Source: Vibrio sinaloensis (lineage in GTDB: Bacteria > Pseudomonadota > Gammaproteobacteria > Enterobacterales > Vibrionaceae). Taken from it: a stretch of DNA of 64,000 nucleotides. Below the pieces are notes generated by a model. The model had not been told where the DNA came from. It saw only the letters and a list, made by a program, of their open reading frames with translations, and searched no databases. A program made the translations under genes and the position numbers. The stretch lies in assembly GCF_023195835.1 (NCBI RefSeq), contig NZ_CP096199.1, positions 248,001 to 312,000 on the forward strand, read 5' to 3'. How positions within the stretch are numbered: position 1 is the stretch's first letter; every line of letters starts with the position of its first letter. Of the stretch, positions 50,122 through 61,351 are shown piece by piece.

Positions 50122-51306
50122 GTGTCTAAAGAAAAATTTGAACGTACTAAACCGCACGTTAACGTTGGTACTATCGGCCACGTTGACCACGGTAAAACAA
50201 CTCTAACTGCTGCAATCTGTACTACTCTAGCTAAAGTGTACGGCGGTGAAGCGAAAGACTTCGCATCTATCGATAACGCTCCAGAAGAGCGTGAGCGCGG
50301 TATCACAATCGCAACTTCTCACGTTGAGTACGACACTCCAACTCGTCACTACGCACACGTAGACTGTCCAGGACACGCTGACTATGTTAAAAACATGATC
50401 ACAGGTGCTGCACAGATGGACGGTGGTATCCTAGTTGTTGCTGCAACTGACGGCCCAATGCCTCAGACTCGTGAGCACATCCTACTAGGCCGTCAGGTTG
50501 GTATCCCATACATCATCGTATTCATGAACAAATGTGACATGGTTGACGATGAAGAGCTACTAGAACTAGTAGAAATGGAAGTACGTGAGCTTCTATCTGA
50601 GTACGACTTCCCAGGCGACGACCTACCAGTAATCCAAGGTTCAGCTCTTGGCGCCCTAAACGGCGAGAAAGAGTGGGAAGACAAGATCGTTGAACTAGCA
50701 GAAGCGCTAGACAACTACATCCCAGAGCCAGAGCGTGCAATCGATCAGCCATTCCTAATGCCAATCGAAGACGTATTCTCAATCCAAGGTCGTGGTACAG
50801 TAGTAACAGGTCGTATCGAGCGCGGTATCCTAACTGTAGGTGACGAAGTAGAAATCGTAGGTATCAAAGAGACTACAACAACTACTTGTACTGGTGTTGA
50901 GATGTTCCGTAAGCTTCTAGACGAAGGTCGTGCGGGTGAGAACGTTGGTGCACTTCTACGTGGTACTAAGCGTGACGAAGTAGAGCGTGGTCAAGTACTA
51001 GCGGCTCCTAAGTCAATCAACCCACACACTAAGTTCGAATCAGAAGTCTACGTACTGTCTAAAGATGAAGGTGGTCGTCACACTCCATTCTTCAAAGGCT
51101 ACCGTCCACAGTTCTACTTCCGTACAACTGACGTAACTGGTAACATCGAGCTACCAGAAGGCGTAGAAATGGTAATGCCAGGTGACAACATCAAGATGAC
51201 TGTAGAGCTAATCGCACCAATCGCGATGGACGAAGGTCTACGTTTCGCAATCCGCGAAGGTGGCCGTACAGTTGGTGCTGGTGTTGTTGCTAAGATCTTC
51301 GACTAA
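50122..51306 (+). CDS. tufA: Elongation factor Tu (copy 2)
   Basis: A 394-residue EF-Tu, identical in protein sequence to copy 1 at 74-1258 and last gene of the str operon. Here the start codon is GTG, where copy 1 has ATG, behind AAGGAAGGAACA. The DNA matches copy 1 except for about eight bases, clustered at the 5' end, and identity continues about ten bases past the stop. This is the pattern left by gene conversion. A strong terminator follows. Confidence 0.98.
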   Translation: MSKEKFERTKPHVNVGTIGHVDHGKTTLTAAICTTLAKVYGGEAKDFASIDNAPEERERGITIATSHVEYDTPTRHYAHVDCPGHADYVKNMITGAAQMDGGILVVAATDGPMPQTREHILLGRQVGIPYIIVFMNKCDMVDDEELLELVEMEVRELLSEYDFPGDDLPVIQGSALGALNGEKEWEDKIVELAEALDNYIPEPERAIDQPFLMPIEDVFSIQGRGTVVTGRIERGILTVGDEVEIVGIKETTTTTCTGVEMFRKLLDEGRAGENVGALLRGTKRDEVERGQVLAAPKSINPHTKFESEVYVLSKDEGGRHTPFFKGYRPQFYFRTTDVTGNIELPEGVEMVMPGDNIKMTVELIAPIAMDEGLRFAIREGGRTVGAGVVAKIFD

Positions 51307-51363
51307 TTCTTAGCAATTATTTGAAGGCTGCACACCTCTTCTTCCGAGAAGAATACGCATCTG

Positions 51364-51392
51364 AAAAAGGGAAGCTTCGGCTTCCCTTTTTT
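51364..51392 (+). terminator. Rho-independent terminator of the str operon
   Basis: AAAAAGGGAAGC pairs perfectly with GCTTCCCTTTTT around a TTCG loop. Confidence 0.95.
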
Positions 51393-51567
51393 GTTTTTAG
51401 TTATAAGAGCACAAGAGTTTTCTCTAGTTATAATTGACTGAAAAATAACGGCTATTGAGCCTGCTCAAGAACTCAATTGATTTCGATTTTCGCTAAGGCA
51501 TTGAATAACCGCTACAGTGAACAAGCCGATATAACAAAAGGTTCTGACCATGGCTTAAATACAACTA

Positions 51568-51586
51568 GAAATGATAACTGTTCTTG
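51568..51586 (+). promoter_or_regulatory. Possible Fur box upstream of bfd
   Basis: GAAATGATAACTGTTCTTG matches 13 of 19 positions of the Fur consensus and lies 41 bases before bfd, in the 320-bp spacer after tufA. Iron control of bfd is usual. The rest of the spacer (51393-51567) shows nothing else that I can name. Confidence 0.45.
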
Positions 51587-51626
51587 TTTATATTTTCTTT
51601 GTCGAGTGGTATAGGAGTAACTGACG

Positions 51627-51815
51627 ATGTATGTGTGTCTTTGTCATGGCATTTCAGATAAGAAAATTAGGAAGTTAGCCGTTGAGCAAGGCATTACGGA
51701 CATTAAAGGCATAAAAAGATGCACGGCGTTGGGCAGTCAATGTGGCAAGTGCATTAAGCCGACGAAAGAGATTTTGGCCGAAACGAGTTATCTACAATTG
51801 AAGCAAGCCAGCTAG
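51627..51815 (+). CDS. bfd: Bacterioferritin-associated ferredoxin
   Basis: Bfd, 62 residues, carries a [2Fe-2S] cluster and delivers electrons to bacterioferritin to release stored iron. The four cysteine ligands lie in [10 protein letters not shown] (C4, C6) and GSQCGKC (C39 and C42, approximately). Length and helical pattern are typical. bfr follows in the same direction after 76 bases, and a possible Fur box lies upstream. Confidence 0.95.
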   Translation: MYVCLCHGISDKKIRKLAVEQGITDIKGIKRCTALGSQCGKCIKPTKEILAETSYLQLKQAS

Positions 51816-51891
51816 CGATAAAGCTGAGCCGTTTTTGACACCCTGCTATTTGGAACTAGAGTTAAAGGAGCCAAAGAGGAGGGCGTTTGTC

Positions 51892-52374
51892 ATGAAAGGC
51901 GATCCAATCATTATTCAACATCTCAACAAAGTGCTCGGCAACGAGCTTGTCGCAATCAATCAATATTTTCTCCATGCCCGCATGTATAAAGACTGGGGCT
52001 TAAAGCACCTCGCTGATAAAGAGTATCACGAGTCCATTGATGAGATGAAACACGCTGACCATCTCATCGAACGCATTCTGTTCCTCGAGGGACTGCCCAA
52101 TCTGCAAGACTTAGGCAAATTGATGATCGGCGAGGACACTCAAGAGATGCTTGAGTGCGATTTAAAACTAGAAATGGCAGCAATACCCGATTTAAAAAAT
52201 GCCATTGCTTATGCTGAAGATGTTCACGACTATGTGTCACGCGATCTTTTCCAAGAAATTCTTGAAGATGAAGAAGAGCATGTGGATTGGCTCGAAACCC
52301 AATTAGGTTTGATTGAGATGACCGGGATTCAAAATTACCTTCAGGCTCAATACGTCGATGACGATGAAGATTAG
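51892..52374 (+). CDS. bfr: Bacterioferritin
   Basis: Bfr, 160 residues, assembles into a 24-subunit haem-containing iron-storage shell. Ferroxidase ligands E18, E51, H54, E94, E127 and H130 are all present, and M52 is the haem ligand. The ATG at 51892 gives the family start MKGDPIIIQ and follows AGGAGG; an in-frame start at 51835 would add an unrelated leader. It follows bfd and ends at a strong terminator. Confidence 0.97.
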   Translation: MKGDPIIIQHLNKVLGNELVAINQYFLHARMYKDWGLKHLADKEYHESIDEMKHADHLIERILFLEGLPNLQDLGKLMIGEDTQEMLECDLKLEMAAIPDLKNAIAYAEDVHDYVSRDLFQEILEDEEEHVDWLETQLGLIEMTGIQNYLQAQYVDDDED

Positions 52375-52407
52375 CCTTAAGCCACACACATCGACTTGAC
52401 TATAAAA

Positions 52408-52442
52408 CACGCCCGCTCGCTCAACAGCGGGCGTGCTTTTTT
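52408..52442 (+). terminator. Rho-independent terminator after bfr
   Basis: CACGCCCGCT pairs perfectly with AGCGGGCGTG across an eight-base loop, then C and six Ts. Confidence 0.93.
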
Positions 52443-52457
52443 CACCGCACATTTCGC

Positions 52458-52583
52458 TTGCTTAAACAGGTTTGTTTCTGTACTATTCGTGCTCCTTAAA
52501 CTCAGTCAATTATCTTTAGTTCCTTGCTTCCTCTGGATGACTGAGCCAACTGTGGAAGCTGAATAATCCGTAAGGAGCAACCA
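52458..52583 (+). promoter_or_regulatory. S6 operon promoter and structured leader
   Basis: TTGCTT (52458-52463), a 17-bp spacer and TACTAT (52481-52486) form the promoter. In the leader GCTCCTTA (52491-52498) is complementary to TAAGGAGC (52571-52578), which contains the rpsF ribosome binding site. Inside it CTCAGTCA (52501-52508) pairs with TGACTGAG (52538-52545). Such a fold could hide the start site, as expected of a leader controlled by S6:S18. Confidence 0.65.
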
Positions 52584-52973
52584 ATGCGTCATTACGAAAT
52601 CGTATTCATGGTGCACCCAGATCAAAGCGAGCAAGTTGCTGGCATGATCGAGCGTTACACTGGTTCAATCACTGAAGCTGGCGGTAAAATCCACCGTCTA
52701 GAAGACTGGGGTCGTCGTCAACTGGCTTACCCAATCAACAAGCTTCACAAAGCTCACTACGTTCTAATGAACGTTGAAGCTGACCAAGCTGTAATTGATG
52801 AGCTAGAAACTGCTTTCCGTTTCAACGATGCAGTTCTACGTAACATGATCATGCGTACTAAAGCAGCGATCACTGAGCAATCTATCATGCTTAAGCAAAA
52901 AGAAGAGCGTGCTCCACGTCGTGAAGAGCGTTCTGAAGCTAAGCCTGAAGCTAAGTCAGAAGCTGCTGAGTAA
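52584..52973 (+). CDS. rpsF: 30S ribosomal protein S6
   Basis: S6, 129 residues, binds S18 on the 30S platform. The fold-defining start [18 protein letters not shown], the [11 protein letters not shown] segment and an acidic C-terminal tail rich in glutamate (about residues 108-129), the site modified by RimK in E. coli, are present. First gene of the rpsF-priB-rpsR-rplI operon. The ATG follows AAGGAG, which may be masked by the leader. Confidence 0.98.
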   Translation: MRHYEIVFMVHPDQSEQVAGMIERYTGSITEAGGKIHRLEDWGRRQLAYPINKLHKAHYVLMNVEADQAVIDELETAFRFNDAVLRNMIMRTKAAITEQSIMLKQKEERAPRREERSEAKPEAKSEAAE

Positions 52974-52981
52974 TTCGCCTT

Positions 52982-53284
52982 ATGACCAATCGAATGGAGC
53001 TATCTGGCACTATCGCCAAACCGCCCGTTCGGAGTAAAAGTCCCAGTGGCATTGAACACTGTCGATTTTGGTTAGAGCATCGCTCTACTGTTATTGAAGC
53101 TGACCTACCGAGACAAGTTTATTGTCGTATGCCGGTCGTCGTCAGCGGGCAAAGGTCACAAGCATTCACTCAGAATTTAGTACAAGGCAGTAGCATTAAG
53201 GTAGGGGGCTTTGTCGCCTATCAAACCGGCCGAAATGGCGTGGGAAAATTGGTGCTGCATGCCGACAACATTACTCAAATTTAA
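52982..53284 (+). CDS. priB: Primosomal replication protein N, PriB
   Basis: PriB, 100 residues, is an OB-fold dimer related to SSB that helps load DnaB at stalled forks through PriA and DnaT. The strands with [13 protein letters not shown] and the C-terminal [12 protein letters not shown] are recognisable. It begins eight bases after rpsF and precedes rpsR. The dnaB gene lies 1.7 kb downstream. Confidence 0.95.
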   Translation: MTNRMELSGTIAKPPVRSKSPSGIEHCRFWLEHRSTVIEADLPRQVYCRMPVVVSGQRSQAFTQNLVQGSSIKVGGFVAYQTGRNGVGKLVLHADNITQI

Positions 53285-53297
53285 GATCAGGAGATAG

Positions 53298-53528
<231 letters not shown>

Positions 53529-53559
53529 TCGGTTCGTTTTTAAAAAGAGGAATTAAACA

Positions 53560-54012
53560 ATGCAAGTTATTCTACTTGATAAAATCGGCAAACTAGGTGC
53601 TCTAGGCGAAACTGTTAACGTTAAGTCTGGCTACGCTCGTAACTTCCTTATCCCTCAAGGTAAAGCAGTTATGGCAACTAAAGCTAACGTTGAAATGTTT
53701 GAAGCACGTCGTGCTGAACTTGAAGCAAAAGCTGCAGACCAACTTGCTGCTGCTGAAGCTCGCGCTGAGAAAGTTAACGCTCTAGAAGCTGTTGTTATCG
53801 CTTCTAAAGCAGGTGACGAAGGTAAACTATTCGGTTCTATCGGTACTCGCGACATCGCTGATGCAATCACTGCAGCTGGCGTTGAAGTGGTTAAGAGTGA
53901 AGTTCGTCTTCCTGAAGGCGCACTACGTAACACTGGTGAGTTCGAGATCAGCGTTCAACTTCACGCAGAAGTGTTCGCGACAGTTAACCTACAAGTTGTT
54001 GCTGCTGAATAA
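53560..54012 (+). CDS. rplI: 50S ribosomal protein L9
   Basis: L9, 150 residues, has an N-terminal rRNA-binding domain ([26 protein letters not shown]), a long central helix (about residues 41-75) and a C-terminal domain. It lies on the 50S surface and limits ribosome crowding and frame slippage. Last gene of the S6 operon, followed by a strong terminator. Confidence 0.98.
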   Translation: MQVILLDKIGKLGALGETVNVKSGYARNFLIPQGKAVMATKANVEMFEARRAELEAKAADQLAAAEARAEKVNALEAVVIASKAGDEGKLFGSIGTRDIADAITAAGVEVVKSEVRLPEGALRNTGEFEISVQLHAEVFATVNLQVVAAE

Positions 54013-54033
54013 TTCAGTATCAAGACGTATTCT

Positions 54034-54062
54034 AAAAGCACCTGTTCGCAGGTGCTTTTTTT
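54034..54062 (+). terminator. Rho-independent terminator of the S6 operon
   Basis: AAAAGCACCTG pairs with CAGGTGCTTTT around TTCG, with a long T tract. Confidence 0.94.
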
Positions 54063-54083
54063 ATGTCTGGGGTGTGGAGAGCA

Positions 54084-54848
54084 TTAAAATACAAACAACA
54101 AGTTGACCGAGAATATCGAGTCAGACTTTTGTAATCCATCGGGTACGCGGTCATGATATTGGCGCGAGTGGTTGATACTTAGTGCGATCGCTTCGGTTAT
54201 ATTGTTGGTGACGCTAATTTCACTATCAGTACGCGTATTGCTGCGTCCTGACACAATGGTAATGTCTGCTGAAGCGTGCAAAGTATCGAGTATTTTCCAA
54301 CTGGCATTTAGCTTGCCACGGAATATGGCTTCACGAACCGTTTCTGGAAAAACAATATCCTTATCATCTATCTCGTCGAGATTGGGTTCTTGGTAACGGA
54401 AACCAGGACCGAGTTCAAGTTCGACCAGTAATTTGTCGGTATTAGTCAGTTGATAACCGAGACCGCCAGACAGGGTGTAATCTTTGAAGTAGGCACTGTA
54501 GAGAGAGTCGACTCCGCGAAAGCTTCCATATAAATAGGTGCTTGCTCCCAACTTGTAGTCACTCTGCATTGAGTAAGTGGATTGGCGCTTATCTTCACTG
54601 CCATCTTTGTAGAGCAGGTAGTATTTCCATTCGCCGTGGGTTCGGTGACGACCTTTGAGATACTCGGCACTAAGGCGCGAATTGAGCGCGCGCGAATCAG
54701 AGTTGCCAGTATGCGATTGGTAGCCAAACTCCACTTCCGATTTCCATGGTGATTCGGGCTCGCTTTGTGCATCTACTGTCCCTTGATCATCTGCATAGAC
54801 GAGCATTGGGGTCAGTGCTCCTATACATAACAGCCAAAGTTTAGACAC
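54084..54848 (-). CDS. DUF481 outer-membrane protein (YdiY-like)
   Basis: About 254 residues. A signal peptide ends near VYADD, and the mature part alternates hydrophobic and polar residues like a beta-barrel. The family start is visible as EVEFGYQSHTGNSDSRALN, and the protein ends in a terminal phenylalanine (LLFVF), the BAM recognition signal. DUF481 proteins are sometimes called salt-induced, but their role is not settled. The GTG at 54848 is chosen because AGAGG lies six bases upstream; a TTG at 54854 is the alternative. It converges with rplI. Confidence 0.85.
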   Translation of the reverse strand: MSKLWLLCIGALTPMLVYADDQGTVDAQSEPESPWKSEVEFGYQSHTGNSDSRALNSRLSAEYLKGRHRTHGEWKYYLLYKDGSEDKRQSTYSMQSDYKLGASTYLYGSFRGVDSLYSAYFKDYTLSGGLGYQLTNTDKLLVELELGPGFRYQEPNLDEIDDKDIVFPETVREAIFRGKLNASWKILDTLHASADITIVSGRSNTRTDSEISVTNNITEAIALSINHSRQYHDRVPDGLQKSDSIFSVNLLFVF

Positions 54849-55019
54849 TCGCAACCTCTAGTTAAAAAATTCAGTGGGCAATAATAGGACGAATGTCCTC
54901 AAATATGGTCAACGACAAGTTAATTCTACATGAGAACCCGACAAAGTCTTGCTTTGTTACAGACATCAGTGCCAATCTCGTTATAATTAGCGATCTAGAG
55001 CAAGTTGTTGAGCAGAACC

Positions 55020-56432
55020 ATGGCTGAAGCGAAAATAGATTACCGAAACAAGAAGTTTAGCGACGCACAAGTGGATGCGATCAAAGTTCCCCCTCACTCA
55101 TTGGAGGCAGAACAGTCGGTTATCGGCGGTTTGCTGCTGGACAATGAGCGCTGGGATACAGTCGCCGAGCGGGTGGTGGCCAAAGATTTCTATAGCCGAC
55201 CACACCGTCTGATCTTTGAAGCGGTCAAGGCGATATTGGAAGACAACAAACCGCTCGATCTGATCACCTTGTCAGAGTTTCTTGAGCTGCGGGAGCAGTT
55301 GGACGATGTTGGCGGCTTTGCTTACCTTGCCGATTTGGTGAAGAACACGCCAAGTGCAGCCAATATTAATGCCTATGCGGACATTGTCGCTGAGCGTGCT
55401 TTAGTGCGTGATCTGATTGGTGTTGCCAATGAAATTGCTGATGCTGGCTACGACCCACAAGGCCGTACCTCCGAAGATTTACTCGATCTTGCCGAGAGTA
55501 AAGTTTTTGCCATCGCAGAATCGCGCACCAACGAAAATGAAGGCCCGCAGAACGTCGACAATATCCTGGAGAAGACCCTAGAGCGCATCGAGCTTTTGTA
55601 TAAAACACCGCAAGATGGTGTGACTGGGGTAAACACCGGCTTTACTGACTTAAATAAGAAAACAGCGGGTTTACAAGGCTCTGATCTGGTCATTGTTGCT
55701 GCACGTCCCTCGATGGGTAAAACCACGTTTGCGATGAACTTGTGCGAAAACGCCGCGATGGAGCAGGAAAAACCGGTGCTGATCTTCTCGCTGGAGATGC
55801 CAGCAGAACAGATTATGATGCGTATGTTGGCGTCCTTGTCACGTGTTGACCAAACCAAGATTCGTACGGGTCAGCTCGATGATGAAGATTGGGCACGCAT
55901 TTCTTCAACCATGGGAATTCTGATGGAGAAGAAGAACATGTACATCGATGACAGCTCAGGTCTGACGCCAACCGAAGTGCGTTCACGTGCGCGACGCATT
56001 GCTCGTGACCATGGTGGCTTGTCGATGATCATGGTCGACTACCTTCAGTTGATGCGAGTCCCTTCTTTGTCCGACAACCGTACGCTAGAGATCGCCGAAA
56101 TTTCACGCTCACTGAAAGCGCTGGCTAAAGAGCTAAATGTTCCGGTGGTGGCATTGTCGCAGCTTAACCGCTCCCTTGAGCAACGTGCGGATAAACGCCC
56201 CGTAAACTCTGACTTACGTGAGTCCGGCTCTATCGAGCAGGATGCCGACTTGATCATGTTTATCTACCGTGATGAGGTGTATAACCCTGATAGTTCGATG
56301 AAAGGCACAGCGGAAATTATCATAGGTAAGCAGCGTAACGGCCCTATCGGTTCAGTGCGATTGACTTTCCAAGGTCAATGGTCACGCTTTGATAACTATG
56401 CAGGCCCGGCATTCGATATGGACGATGAGTAA
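55020..56432 (+). CDS. dnaB: Replicative DNA helicase DnaB
   Basis: DnaB, 470 residues, is the hexameric 5'-3' helicase of the replication fork. The N-terminal primase-interaction domain (PPHSLEAEQSVIGGLLLD) is followed by a linker and the RecA-like domain with Walker A RPSMGKTTFA (about residues 230-239), Walker B MIMVDYLQLM and the arginine-finger segment RESGSIEQDAD. The ATG at 55020 is chosen over a TTG at 55005. No intein is present. alr follows three bases after the stop, as in E. coli. Confidence 0.98.
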   Translation: MAEAKIDYRNKKFSDAQVDAIKVPPHSLEAEQSVIGGLLLDNERWDTVAERVVAKDFYSRPHRLIFEAVKAILEDNKPLDLITLSEFLELREQLDDVGGFAYLADLVKNTPSAANINAYADIVAERALVRDLIGVANEIADAGYDPQGRTSEDLLDLAESKVFAIAESRTNENEGPQNVDNILEKTLERIELLYKTPQDGVTGVNTGFTDLNKKTAGLQGSDLVIVAARPSMGKTTFAMNLCENAAMEQEKPVLIFSLEMPAEQIMMRMLASLSRVDQTKIRTGQLDDEDWARISSTMGILMEKKNMYIDDSSGLTPTEVRSRARRIARDHGGLSMIMVDYLQLMRVPSLSDNRTLEIAEISRSLKALAKELNVPVVALSQLNRSLEQRADKRPVNSDLRESGSIEQDADLIMFIYRDEVYNPDSSMKGTAEIIIGKQRNGPIGSVRLTFQGQWSRFDNYAGPAFDMDDE

Positions 56433-56435
56433 TTT

Positions 56436-57521
56436 ATGACCCATATGAAAGCGGCGACCGCCTACATTGATTTGGCGGCGCTCAAGCACAACCTAGCACA
56501 GATTAAACAGCAAGCGCCGCACAGCAAAGTGATGGCAGTGGTCAAAGCAAATAGCTATGGCCATGGTTTACGCCATATTGCGAAAAGTGCCGATGGTGCT
56601 GATGCGTTTGGCGTAGCCCGTATCGAAGAAGCGCTACAGCTAAGGGCTTGTGGGGTGGTTAAGCCGATTTTGCTGTTGGAAGGTTTTTACTCTCCAGGCG
56701 ATCTCCCCGTGCTTGTGACCAATAATATTCAGACTGTGGTTCATTGCGAAGAGCAGTTAGTCGCGCTCGAGCAAGCCCAACTCGAGACACCCGTGGTCGT
56801 GTGGTTAAAAATAGACAGTGGTATGCACCGCTTAGGGGTGAGACCAGAGCAATACCCCGACTTTATCCGCCGTTTGAAAGCATGCCCCAATGTGGCCAAG
56901 CCAATGCGCTACATGAGCCATTTTGGCTGTGCTGATGAACTGGATAAGTCGACCACCAACCAGCAAACCGAGCTGTTTATGTCTTTGACCGAAGGTTGCG
57001 AAGGTGAGCGCTCACTAGCAGCATCAGCAGGCTTGCTCGCTTGGCCGGACAGTCAACTCGATTGGGTACGGCCAGGTATTATTATGTACGGCGTGTCCCC
57101 ATTCGGTGAAAAAAATGCTCAGCAGATGGGCTACCAACCAGTGATGACACTTAAATCTCATTTGATAGCAGTACGAGACGTAAAAGCCGGTGAGAGCGTT
57201 GGTTACGGTGGGATTTGGACCAGTGAGCGTGACACCAAGGTTGGTGTGATTGCGATTGGTTACGGCGACGGTTACCCAAGAATGGCGCCTTACGGCACGC
57301 CTGTGTGGGTGAATGGCCGCAAGGTACCACTTGCCGGGCGGGTATCAATGGACATGCTGACCGTCGACCTTGGTCCTGATGCGATAGACAGAGTGGGTGA
57401 CGAAGCCACCTTGTGGGGACAAGCGCTCCCTGTTGAGGAGGTCGCTGAGCATATTGGTACGATTGCCTATGAACTGGTGACCAAATTGACCTCGCGAGTG
57501 GACATGGAATACAGCGAGTAA
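56436..57521 (+). CDS. alr: Alanine racemase
   Basis: Alr, 361 residues, makes D-alanine for peptidoglycan with pyridoxal phosphate. The cofactor lysine is K37 in [13 protein letters not shown]. The catalytic tyrosine region is near residue 255 (ESVGYGGIW), and the GRVSMDML segment is typical. The start could also be the methionine at codon 4 ([10 protein letters not shown]), which matches E. coli better. It is coupled to dnaB and ends at a terminator shared with the converging yjbQ. Confidence 0.96.
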   Translation: MTHMKAATAYIDLAALKHNLAQIKQQAPHSKVMAVVKANSYGHGLRHIAKSADGADAFGVARIEEALQLRACGVVKPILLLEGFYSPGDLPVLVTNNIQTVVHCEEQLVALEQAQLETPVVVWLKIDSGMHRLGVRPEQYPDFIRRLKACPNVAKPMRYMSHFGCADELDKSTTNQQTELFMSLTEGCEGERSLAASAGLLAWPDSQLDWVRPGIIMYGVSPFGEKNAQQMGYQPVMTLKSHLIAVRDVKAGESVGYGGIWTSERDTKVGVIAIGYGDGYPRMAPYGTPVWVNGRKVPLAGRVSMDMLTVDLGPDAIDRVGDEATLWGQALPVEEVAEHIGTIAYELVTKLTSRVDMEYSE

Positions 57522-57546
57522 TTCGCTAGAGATGACACACAACAAC

Positions 57547-57572
57547 AAGCCGGCTCACTTAGCCGGCTTTTT
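57547..57572. terminator. Terminator between alr and yjbQ
   Basis: AAGCCGGCT pairs with AGCCGGCTT around CACTT. The T tract favours the plus strand (alr); on the minus strand only a short run follows. Confidence 0.85.
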
Positions 57573-57577
57573 GCTGT

Positions 57578-58000
57578 TTACTTTTGGCCGTGCAGGGTGG
57601 CGACAATGCGTCGACTTCCGCCATGATCTCTGTGCTCACCCAGATAGATGCCTTGCCATGTTCCCAGTGCTAAGCGTCCATGGCTTATCGGAATCATCAC
57701 ACTGCATCCAAGTGTTGAAGCTTTGATGTGCGCAGGCATATCATCATCGCCTTCATAAGTGTGTTGGTAGTATGGCGCTCACTCAGGCACAAACTGATTA
57801 AAGTGCTTTTCCATATCATGCCTGACAGTCGGATCTGCGTTTTCATTGATGGTCAAACTCGCTGAGGTGTGCTGGATGAAAAGCTGTAATATTCCCACAG
57901 AATATTCGGCGATTTGCGGTAATTGTTGTTCAATTTCATCGGTAATGAGATGAAACCCGCGTCGCCGAGCCTTGAGATGTAGTGTTGTTTGTGTCCACAT
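57578..58000 (-). pseudogene. yjbQ: yjbQ (UPF0047) with in-frame TGA
   Basis: Reading the minus strand from ATG at 58000 gives [18 protein letters not shown], then [24 protein letters not shown] and QFVPE. A TGA at 57779-57781 then replaces codon 74. Beyond it the same frame continues without shift through [35 protein letters not shown] and ends at TAA (57578). The full 140-codon length matches the family. A CGA to TGA change is the simplest cause. It is probably a recent nonsense mutation or a sequence error; nothing suggests selenocysteine. Confidence 0.85.
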
Positions 58001-59997
<1,997 letters not shown>

Positions 59998-60061
59998 TTG
60001 CCGAGAGGCTGGCAGCCTTGTAGACTGCCAGTTCAACAAATTTGAGCTATTCAATTGTAAT

Positions 60062-60091
60062 AACGCCAACCCAATCGGGTTGGCGTTTTTT
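60062..60091 (+). terminator. Rho-independent terminator after pgi
   Basis: AACGCCAACCC pairs perfectly with GGGTTGGCGTT around AATC, followed by a T tract. Confidence 0.95.
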
Positions 60092-60156
60092 ATTCGGCAA
60101 GGGGGACGCTATCCCATCGAGATTAATATCTGGTCAGCAAATTATCCCGCTTGGCA

Positions 60157-61053
60157 TCAAGCTGTTGTATCGATGCTCGGGGAGGCTTCGGTGCTGGCAG
60201 TAAATTTCTGGCTTAACATCGCAACCAACTGGTCGTAATACTGCATATTCGGCTTGTTGCCCAGCAGCTTGCACAACTCGTTGCCAGTGGGGCTAAACCG
60301 ATAGTAGATCAAACGAACACCCTTACTGTGCGCTTGTAACGCCAACTGTTTTCCTTGATAAAGTAAGGGCAGCGGAGAGTCTAACTCAATTTCGCCAGAT
60401 TCGAGCTCGGTACCATGCATCAGGCCGAGTTCAAATAGCACCAGTAAGCTGGAGTAAGGGAGCTGATAATTGCCGACATTGATATTGCTGGTTGTTGTTC
60501 GTTTCCCAAAACTGAATATTCCTCCCTGCGCTCGATAGCCGACCAGCAACTTTCGGCTATTGTCTCCACCAAAACTGCACGCCAAGGTTGCCGCACGCTG
60601 AAGAATTTGCGCTTCTTTAGGCGTCATATCTTGCAAGACTTTGAGTGCTTTCATCGAGGTAGAACCAGGATTGGTCACCTCTCGCTTCAGTACCTGAGCC
60701 CATAAGCGCTGCATAGCGTGATTGTGGACTTCTTGCGCCATATCGAAATAGCGATAGAGCCAATCTTGGTCTGGATCGCCAGCGGTTTCATCCTTACAGG
60801 AAATATGCGCAAGTTTGAGGATTTGTTCGAGGTTTTTCTGTCTAATCTCTTTGCGCTTCCGCTCGCGAACCAGTGCGCGTTCAAGGGTGCTTTTCTCTGG
60901 TTTGTCCGTTTGCAGCAGCGCGTCTAGGCCATATGTCTGCGCAATATTAAGTACCCGACTGGCGCTGTCTTTGATGTAGCTCGATTTCTTCTCGCGCCGC
61001 GGTGCTTGTTCGGCTTCATGCTCGATAACAACGGGCTTATTGGTCTCAGACAT
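60157..61053 (-). CDS. TIGR03899-type protein of unknown function
   Basis: A 298-residue soluble protein without signal peptide or membrane helix. It resembles the TIGR03899 family, which I recall mainly from vibrios and shewanellas. Features visible are a basic N-terminal region (RALVRERKRKEIRQKNLEQIL, quoted in part as RERKRKEIRQKN), the segment DQDWLYRYFDMAQEVHN, and LWAQVLKREVTNPGSTSMK, also found in DUF2806-like proteins. Function unknown. A good AAGGA site precedes the ATG. It converges with pgi. Confidence 0.8.
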   Translation of the reverse strand: MSETNKPVVIEHEAEQAPRREKKSSYIKDSASRVLNIAQTYGLDALLQTDKPEKSTLERALVRERKRKEIRQKNLEQILKLAHISCKDETAGDPDQDWLYRYFDMAQEVHNHAMQRLWAQVLKREVTNPGSTSMKALKVLQDMTPKEAQILQRAATLACSFGGDNSRKLLVGYRAQGGIFSFGKRTTTSNINVGNYQLPYSSLLVLFELGLMHGTELESGEIELDSPLPLLYQGKQLALQAHSKGVRLIYYRFSPTGNELCKLLGNKPNMQYYDQLVAMLSQKFTASTEASPSIDTTA

Positions 61054-61163
61054 GCTATTTCCTTGGCCATCAGATGCTTAAGTAGAGTATTAACTGTACC
61101 TCGGAACCCGTGGACCCGCCACAGAAAGAGTGTGACCCAGTTTATAAAAATATCGCTACCACA

Positions 61164-61195
61164 AATGATAACAAGTTGTTAAAATTGTTATCATT
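61164..61195. promoter_or_regulatory. 32-bp palindromic operator candidate
   Basis: AATGATAACAA and TTGTTATCATT form an 11-bp perfect inverted repeat around ten bases. Inside the left half, TAACAA-G-TTGTTA is a second palindrome, so three TTGTTA half-sites occur. The outer arms resemble Fur half-sites. It lies 15 bases before a small membrane-peptide ORF and about 110 bases before the divergent gene ending at 61053. Confidence 0.6.
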
Positions 61196-61210
61196 ACTCT
61201 TGAGGGGCTT

Positions 61211-61315
61211 ATGAAGTATTTTAATGACAATAAACTGAAGAAGCACCTGTCAATCGCTCTGCTGCTACTGCTCTACCTAGCGGTACTTGGTTATCTTTCC
61301 CGCTATATAGCCTAG
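61211..61315 (+). CDS. 34-residue predicted membrane peptide
   Basis: ATG at 61211 follows GAGGGG with good spacing and encodes a 34-residue peptide. A charged N-terminus (MKYFNDNKLKKH) is followed by one hydrophobic segment (about residues 13-29, SIALLLLLYLAVLGYL) and a short tail SRYIA. It is too short to recognise by family. The strong ribosome binding site and the palindrome just upstream argue that it is real and regulated. It converges with the ABC transporter cluster. Confidence 0.55.
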   Translation: MKYFNDNKLKKHLSIALLLLLYLAVLGYLSRYIA

Positions 61316-61351
61316 AAAAGGGTGTTAACAGGTCGCTGATTGTTGTAACAC

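Noticed and set aside
57779..57781. Selenocysteine codon in yjbQ
   Set aside because: No hairpin of SECIS type is evident just downstream, and I recall no selenoprotein in this family.
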